Position numbers and translations under genes: made by a program. Shown here in pieces: positions 59,452 to 64,000 of a stretch of 64,000 nucleotides of DNA (position 1 is the stretch's first letter; each line of letters starts with the position of its first letter). The notes beneath the pieces were generated by a model that saw nothing but the letters and a program-made list of their open reading frames with translations, was not told the origin of the DNA and ran no database searches. The stretch is taken from NCBI GenBank assembly GCA_004297445.1, contig SCUK01000012.1:1-64000 (forward strand). Reading direction: 5' to 3'. The DNA comes from Anaerolineae bacterium. Its GTDB lineage: Bacteria > Chloroflexota > Anaerolineae > Anaerolineales > UBA11579.

Positions 59452-60312
59452 TTATTTGCCGCCGTAGCCGGCCATGAAGGCGATGCCCACTGTGCCGGGG
59501 CCGGTGTGCGTGCCCACCGCCGGGCTCACAAAGGTGATGAGCGTCTGGTTGGCAGGCACGGCGGAGGTCACCAGGTTGAGCAGTTCCTGGGCTTCCTCCG
59601 CGGCGTTGGCGTGAATGGCGGCCACATACACCGGGCTTTTGCCCTTGATTTGCTCCACCACCAGTTCAGCGAGGCGGGCGAGGGCTTTCTTGCGGGTGCG
59701 CACGCGCTCCAGCGGTTCCAGCCGGCCTTCATGCAGGTAGAGCAGTGGCTTGAGGCTCAACGCGGTGCCGAGGAAGCGCTGCGCCCCGCCGATCCGCCCG
59801 CCGCGATGCAGGAATTCCAGCGTGTCCGGCGTGATGTAAACGCCCACATGCTTGATGGCCTCGCTGGCCGTGGCATGGCACTCGGCCAGGCTTTTGCCCG
59901 CCAGGGCGGCCTCGCCAGCCATCATGATCGCCCAACCCGCGCCCATCGAAACGGCCAGCGTGTCGAGGTGCATGATGTTGGCATTCGGCATCATGCTCTT
60001 GGCCTGTTCGGCCGAGGCCAGCGTGCCCGAGAGTTTGGACGACACGTAAATGCCGAGGATGTCGTAGCCCTCGCCGACCAGTTCCTCATAGCAGGCCTTC
60101 ACTGCCGCCGGGGAGGGCTGGCTGGTGGTGGGCATAGTGGAGGAAGAGGACAGGCGTTTGAAGAAATCGTTGGGGAGGATGTCGAACAGGTCGCGTAGTT
60201 CTTCGCCGTCCCAGATAACAACGGCGGGAGCGATCTTGACGTGGTACTTCTTAATCCATTCTTCGGGGATGTAGGCGGTGCTGTCGGTGACAATTGCTAC
60301 TTTCTTCGCCAT
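59452..60312 (-). CDS. DegV family fatty-acid-binding protein
   Basis: 286 residues of the DegV fold, which binds a fatty acid and, in Firmicutes (FakB), presents it to a fatty acid kinase. Visible landmarks are VAIVTDSTAYIPEEW at the N-terminus, TTSQPSPAAV (fatty-acid carboxylate loop), GIYVSSKLSGTLASAE, LDTLAVSMGAGW, LEFLHRGGRIGG and the C-terminal AVGTHTGPGTVGIAFM. The ATG is preceded by GAAGGAG. No FakA-like kinase gene is nearby. It is divergent from the rrf2 gene across about 170 bp. Confidence 0.93.
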   Translation of the reverse strand: MAKKVAIVTDSTAYIPEEWIKKYHVKIAPAVVIWDGEELRDLFDILPNDFFKRLSSSSTMPTTSQPSPAAVKACYEELVGEGYDILGIYVSSKLSGTLASAEQAKSMMPNANIMHLDTLAVSMGAGWAIMMAGEAALAGKSLAECHATASEAIKHVGVYITPDTLEFLHRGGRIGGAQRFLGTALSLKPLLYLHEGRLEPLERVRTRKKALARLAELVVEQIKGKSPVYVAAIHANAAEEAQELLNLVTSAVPANQTLITFVSPAVGTHTGPGTVGIAFMAGYGGK

Positions 60313-60420
60313 GCGCTTCTCCTTCGTGGATTGATAATGAGTCAGCAGGATGAATTTACCACAACCTTGAATAAAAATAACCCCGAAGGCGCGGTGAAGT
60401 CGCGAGGGGAGAATTGAGTC

Positions 60421-60450
60421 TTGACGGGCATCAGGGGATTAGGGTATATT
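60421..60450 (+). promoter_or_regulatory. Promoter of the rrf2 gene
   Basis: TTGACG (60421-60426), an 18-base spacer and TATATT (60445-60450), immediately followed by operator-like sequence at 60455-60479. Confidence 0.65.
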
Positions 60451-60454
60451 AAAT

Positions 60455-60479
60455 AACACCTATTGATTTACTAGACAAT
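60455..60479 (+). promoter_or_regulatory. Putative Rrf2 operator, autoregulatory site
   Basis: AACACCTATTGATTTACTAGACAAT matches the inverted repeat at 60936-60960 at 17 of 25 positions. It covers the predicted transcription start of rrf2, so binding should repress the regulator's own gene. Confidence 0.5.
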
Positions 60480-60483
60480 AACG

Positions 60484-60915
60484 ATGAAACTCTCCAAGCG
60501 CGGTGAATACGGCCTGCGGGCCATGATCTTCCTGGCGGCGCACGCCGGTGAAGAATCCCTGTTCTCCATCGGCGAGATCGCCGAACGCGAAAACATCCCC
60601 GAACGCTTCCTCGAACAAATCCTGCTCTCGCTCAAAAACGCCGGCCTGCTGCAAAGCAAGAAGGGCGCGGCGGGCGGCTACTACCTGGCGCGCCCCGCCG
60701 ATAAAATCACCCTGGGCGAGATTGAGCGCGTTCTGGATGGCCCGCTGGCGCCGATTCGCTGTGTCAGCCACATCGCCTACGAGAAGTGTGACTGCCCGGA
60801 TGAAGCCTCGTGCGGCCTTCGCATGGCGATGTTCGACGTCCGCGCCGCCATTGCCGGCGTGCTGGACCGTACCACGCTGGCGGATGTGGCAGGGCGGGTT
60901 CACGCTGCGGGGTAG
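60484..60915 (+). CDS. Rrf2 family transcriptional regulator
   Basis: 143 residues with the Rrf2 winged-helix pattern: MKLSKRGEYGLRAMIFLA, FSIGEIAERENIPERFLEQILLSLKNAGLLQSKKGAAGGYYLAR (recognition helix and wing), then LGEIERVLDGPLAP. The effector part has four cysteines at 93, 102, 104 and 110 (CVSHIAYEKCDCPDEASC), compatible with an iron-sulfur cluster as in IscR or NsrR, or with a thiol switch. Downstream genes encode a sulfate-type ABC system, so a role in sulfur supply (as CymR-like Rrf2 proteins have) is likely. Operator-like sequences flank the gene at 60455 and 60936. The effector is not determined. Confidence 0.88.
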   Translation: MKLSKRGEYGLRAMIFLAAHAGEESLFSIGEIAERENIPERFLEQILLSLKNAGLLQSKKGAAGGYYLARPADKITLGEIERVLDGPLAPIRCVSHIAYEKCDCPDEASCGLRMAMFDVRAAIAGVLDRTTLADVAGRVHAAG

Positions 60916-60935
60916 GGCACTTTTTATTTTTGAGT

Positions 60936-60960
60936 AATACCTACTAAATCAGTAGATATT
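60936..60960 (+). promoter_or_regulatory. Putative Rrf2 operator ahead of the ABC transporter genes
   Basis: AATACCTACT-AAATC-AGTAGATATT is an inverted repeat with 9 of 10 matching arm positions and a 5-base centre. It resembles the site ahead of rrf2 (17 of 25 bases) and lies between rrf2 and the CysA-like gene, in an AT-rich stretch where a promoter is expected. Confidence 0.65.
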
Positions 60961-61089
60961 ATTGAAAAACAACCTGTTTTAATAGAGAACAACATGGAAT
61001 ATTATGAATAGACAAATCGTTGTGTTGTATAGCATTCTCAGGCCGGGGGCGGCTCATTCGCCCGGCAATCAGATTCCAAGGAAAACCCG

Positions 61090-62979
61090 ATGTCCATAAT
61101 GCTTGAGGGTCTCACCAAACGTTATGCGGGGCTGCCCGTGGTCAACAATCTTTCGCTGGAAATCGGCGCCGGCGAGTTCTTCGTGCTGCTCGGCTCCAGC
61201 GGCAGCGGCAAGACCACCGTGCTGAACATGATCGCCGGGCTGACCTCGCTGGACCAGGGGCGGATTTTGCTGCATGACCGGGATGTCACGCGCCTGTCCA
61301 CCCAGGACCGCCGGGTGGGGTTTGTCTTCCAGAACTACGGCCTGTTTCAATACATGAATGTGGCAGAGAACATCGAATTCGGCTTGAAGATTCGCAAAAC
61401 GCCGCGCAAAGTTCGCCGCGCCCGGCGCGATGAGTTGCTGGAACTGGTGGGGCTGGTGGGCCTGGGCGACCGCATGCCGCGCCAGCTTTCCGGCGGCCAG
61501 CAGCAGCGGGTGGCGCTGGCGCGGGCGCTCGCGCTCAAACCGGATGTACTGCTGCTGGATGAACCGCTGGGCGCGCTGGATGCCAAGATTCGCATTGACT
61601 TGCGCCGCAGTCTGAAGCGTATTCACCGCGAGCTGGGGGTGAGCGCCATTCTGGTGACCCACGATCAGGAAGAAGCCTTTGACCTGGCAGACCGCATTGG
61701 CGTGATGAGCTTTGGCCGGTTGATTGAAGTGGGCACGCCGGAAGACCTTTACCAGCGCCCGCAGACCGAATTCGTCGCTTCCTTCCTCGGTACCGCCAAC
61801 CTGTTGCTGGGCCAGGCGACGCCGCAGGGGGTCCAGCTGGGTACACAGAAGTTCCCGTTGGCGAATCAGGAAGACCAATCCGCGTCCGATGGTCGCGTGC
61901 AGGTGCTGTTCCGGCCGGAAGATGTCGCCCTGGCGCCGGAGGCGGAGGCACTGGGAAGCCCGGCTCTGTCCCAGGGACGGGTGATTGAGACCGGATTCAT
62001 CGGCACGGCCCAGCGTCTGCGCCTGGAAACCCAGCCCTTGCCCAATGTACGTCCGATTTCGCCAGCTCCGGCATATGGCAACCGCAATATCCTCATCGAC
62101 GTGACCCGCCCGCCTGACCAGGCGCGCCAGTTCCCGCTCGAAAAAGGTGATTCCGTGTGGATCGGCCTGCGTAGCGTGCACGCGCTTTCACACCCCGGGT
62201 TGAGTTTCCTGCTGGTGACGGACGGTTCGCCGCGCAGCCGCGCCGGGGTAGCCCTCGCCGGCCAGATCGCCCGCCACGCCCATGCCCGCATGACGGTGCT
62301 GGCATGTGAGCGCAAGCCGCACGCGCTGGATGCCTACCTGGAAGAAGCACGCAAGGAACTGGGCAGCGGCCTCACGGCACTGGAAGTTCACCGCAGCCAG
62401 AAACCCATCGAGGAGGCGGTGCGGGTGGAGATTGAAAGCCGCCCGCTGGACCTGATCATCCTCGCCGTGAAGCGTCGCGGTGACATGGACCTGGCCGAGG
62501 AACTTCTCAACCTGGGTGAGCATCATCTTCTCTTCGTGCCGGCCGAACAGCCATTGCCCCGCCACGCGCTCATCTGTTTGAAAGCGGGCGAACCGGGCAA
62601 GGATGATGTGCTGTTTGCCGGCCGCCTGCTGCGCCACCTGGGCGCCGAAGCCACGCTGTTGTGTGTGCTGTCTGAAACCGAGAACCCGGAGCTGGACGAA
62701 CAGCAGGCGAACCGCTTTCTGGAGGGCGGGCGCGAGTCGCTCTCCTTGCTGGGAGTCAATTCCGATACACAGCTGAGCGAGGGGCCGGCGCTCGATACGT
62801 TGCTGACGGGAATCCGCAATCCGGAAGTAGACCTGGTAGTCATGGGCGCGCCCTTGCCGCGCCCGGGTCGTCCCGCCACACTTGAGGGAGTTGTGGGCCA
62901 ATTGCTGCAGAAGACGCAGGACAAGGCCTTCCTGATCGTCCGTTCTCACTACCTGCAAAAGCCCTACTCCAGGCAGTAG
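61090..62979 (+). CDS. Sulfate-type ABC transporter ATPase (CysA-like) fused to two universal-stress-protein-like domains
   Basis: 629 residues. The N-terminal 235 are a CysA/PotA-like ATPase: Walker [11 protein letters not shown]-loop in FVFQNYGLF, signature LSGGQQQRV, Walker [13 protein letters not shown], and H-loop in [14 protein letters not shown]-like regulatory region follows (240-370). The last 250 residues look like two tandem UspA folds ([68 protein letters not shown]; final VVMGAPL). A tandem UspA tail on an importer ATPase is unusual; it may sense nucleotide or stress and gate transport. The start follows AAGGAAA. The substrate-binding gene follows 85 bp later; permease genes are probably beyond the window. 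Confidence 0.88.
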   Translation: MSIMLEGLTKRYAGLPVVNNLSLEIGAGEFFVLLGSSGSGKTTVLNMIAGLTSLDQGRILLHDRDVTRLSTQDRRVGFVFQNYGLFQYMNVAENIEFGLKIRKTPRKVRRARRDELLELVGLVGLGDRMPRQLSGGQQQRVALARALALKPDVLLLDEPLGALDAKIRIDLRRSLKRIHRELGVSAILVTHDQEEAFDLADRIGVMSFGRLIEVGTPEDLYQRPQTEFVASFLGTANLLLGQATPQGVQLGTQKFPLANQEDQSASDGRVQVLFRPEDVALAPEAEALGSPALSQGRVIETGFIGTAQRLRLETQPLPNVRPISPAPAYGNRNILIDVTRPPDQARQFPLEKGDSVWIGLRSVHALSHPGLSFLLVTDGSPRSRAGVALAGQIARHAHARMTVLACERKPHALDAYLEEARKELGSGLTALEVHRSQKPIEEAVRVEIESRPLDLIILAVKRRGDMDLAEELLNLGEHHLLFVPAEQPLPRHALICLKAGEPGKDDVLFAGRLLRHLGAEATLLCVLSETENPELDEQQANRFLEGGRESLSLLGVNSDTQLSEGPALDTLLTGIRNPEVDLVVMGAPLPRPGRPATLEGVVGQLLQKTQDKAFLIVRSHYLQKPYSRQ

Positions 62980-63064
62980 TTTGGTTTTGCGCGGAGCCCC
63001 ATTCCATGGAACTCGAAACCCAACGCACACCACACTACTTGAAGGATAAAAGGAGCATAACCAT

Positions 63065-64000
63065 ATGAAACTCACAACCAGGAACACTCACCGTGCAGGG
63101 CGTTTTTTTATCCTGCTGGCGCTGGCCTCGCTCGTCCTTGCGGCGTGCGGCGGCCAGGCCCCCGAGGATGCCTCCAGCCCGGCGGGGGACACCGTGACGC
63201 TGACACTGGCGGCCTACACAACGCCGCGCGAGGCGTACCGGGTGCTCATCCCGATTTTTCAGGAACAGTGGCTGGCGCAGACCGGCCAGACCGTGATTTT
63301 CGAAGAGTCGTATCTCGGCTCCGGCGCGCAGTCGCGCGCTGTGGTGGAAGGCTTTGAAGCCGACATCGTGGCTCTCTCTCTGGAGGCGGACGTCACCCGC
63401 ATTGTGGATGCCGGGCTGATCACCCATGACTGGCACAGCGCCCCCTACAGTGGCATCGTCTCGACTTCCGTGGTGGTATTTGCGGTGCGCGAAGGCAATC
63501 CGCTGGGGATTGAAGGTTGGGCGGACCTGGCCCAGCCCGGAATTGAAATCCTCACCCCGAATGCCAAGACCAGCGGCGGCGCAATGTGGAATATCCTCTC
63601 GCTGTATGGCGCGGCGTTGCGCGGCCATGTGGAAGGCGTGCCCGCCGATGACCCGGAAGCCGCGCACCAGTTCCTGCTGGCTGTGCTGCGCAATGTTCTG
63701 GTAATGGACAAGGGCGCCCGCGAGAGCATTACCAATTTTGAACAGGGTGTGGGCGATGTGGCCATCACGTATGAGAATGAAGCGCTGGTCGGCCAGCAGG
63801 CCGGCCAGACCTATGAGATGGTCATCCCCACCTCCAGCATCCTCATCGAGAATCCCGTTGCAATTGTGGATGTCTACGCCGACGAGCATGGCGTGCGCGA
63901 AGTGGCCGAGGCGTTTCTGGCCTTCCTGTTCACGCCGGAAGCCCAGGCGGTGTTCGCCCAGTATGGCTTGCGCTCCGTTGACCCCGGCGTGGCAGAGCAA
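63065..64000 (+). CDS. Sulfate-type ABC transporter substrate-binding lipoprotein (partial, runs off the right edge)
   Basis: This gene is absent from the ORF track, which lists only a shadow on the other strand. Translation from ATG 63065, nine bases after AAAAGGAG, is open for 312 codons to the last base. It has a lipoprotein signal (FFILLALASLVLAACGG), then the sulfate/thiosulfate-binding pattern: LTLAAYTTPREAYRVLIPIF, ESYLGSGAQSRAVVEGFEADIVALSLE, ITPNAKTSGGAMWNILSLYG (as ILTPNAKTSGGAMWN), VMDKGARESITNFEQGVGDV, TYENEALVGQQ and FLFTPEAQAVFAQYG. It should deliver sulfate or a related oxyanion to the permeases that the CysA-like ATPase drives. It is probably in one transcript with that ATPase under Rrf2 control. 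Confidence 0.92.
   Translation, partial: MKLTTRNTHRAGRFFILLALASLVLAACGGQAPEDASSPAGDTVTLTLAAYTTPREAYRVLIPIFQEQWLAQTGQTVIFEESYLGSGAQSRAVVEGFEADIVALSLEADVTRIVDAGLITHDWHSAPYSGIVSTSVVVFAVREGNPLGIEGWADLAQPGIEILTPNAKTSGGAMWNILSLYGAALRGHVEGVPADDPEAAHQFLLAVLRNVLVMDKGARESITNFEQGVGDVAITYENEALVGQQAGQTYEMVIPTSSILIENPVAIVDVYADEHGVREVAEAFLAFLFTPEAQAVFAQYGLRSVDPGVAEQ

Noticed and set aside
63035-64000. 321-residue minus-strand ORF at the right edge
   Set aside because: It is antisense to the sulfate-binding lipoprotein, which has a signal peptide, ribosome binding site and family motifs.

Overview
The window is high-GC bacterial DNA and most resembles a Chloroflexota genome of the Anaerolineae type. This is inferred from several traits together: the nusA-ylxR-infB-rbfA-nrnA-truB-ribF order, very large GAF-rich histidine kinases, lipoproteins with Thr/Pro-rich linkers after the lipobox, NBR1-like Ig lipoproteins, many EamA exporters, and sigma-70-type promoters of which several sit directly against the start codon. 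No 16S gene is present, so the assignment is not proven. No gap between genes exceeds about 300 bases. No CRISPR array, rRNA or phage was seen.

Layout. 1-390 is the 3' end of a transposase. 472-8162 is a housekeeping operon for transcription, translation initiation, ribosome maturation, RNA turnover, tRNA pseudouridylation and flavin synthesis; rimP, usually next to nusA, is absent here. 8253-9538 is thyA-folA. 9646-11562 holds small membrane, lipoprotein and Cys-cluster genes. 11676-15302 encodes an asymmetric heterodimeric ABC exporter. 15475-20692 is a membrane multi-GAF kinase plus a FIST sensor protein, followed by an AT-richer HNH nuclease gene that looks acquired. queG and an Ig-like lipoprotein follow on the minus strand.

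22706-36787 is one long minus-strand run. Reading 5' to 3' from 36787 it encodes a DUF4388 protein, an MglA/Ras-like GTPase, an alpha/beta hydrolase, a left-handed beta-helix protein, a relative of cyanobacterial acyl-ACP reductase, a REC plus degenerate GGDEF regulator, a 1989-residue kinase with eight GAF-like segments, a single-domain response regulator, and a second alpha/beta hydrolase that has lost its nucleophile serine. It is the best candidate for an undescribed system: a sensory cluster wrapped around a lipid-type reductase.

37012-50320 is mixed: two EamA exporters, a PQQ-type sugar dehydrogenase lipoprotein with two DUF1232 proteins, tRNA-Asn with a consensus promoter, a rhodanese lipoprotein, a lipid kinase/PAP2 pair, a GNAT enzyme, an SDR, a tandem SLATT/DUF4231-like membrane protein, another EamA exporter, and an adenylate-cyclase-type protein carrying a heme-b-like membrane part and a [2Fe-2S] domain.

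50415-60312 holds a secreted M4 metalloprotease with calcium-binding repeats, a methyltransferase/ATP-grasp fusion, a twice-frameshifted comM, a secreted FG-GAP protein and a DegV protein. 60421-64000 is an Rrf2-controlled sulfate-type ABC system whose ATPase is fused to two universal-stress-protein-like domains. Its substrate-binding gene runs off the right edge and is missing from the supplied ORF track.

Recurrent regulation: at queG and comM a TTGACA-17-TACNCT promoter leaves exactly 6 nt between the -10 box and the start codon. Similar placement is seen for the genes at 9646, 10825, 15475, 37012 and 48672, which suggests leaderless mRNAs are common in this organism.
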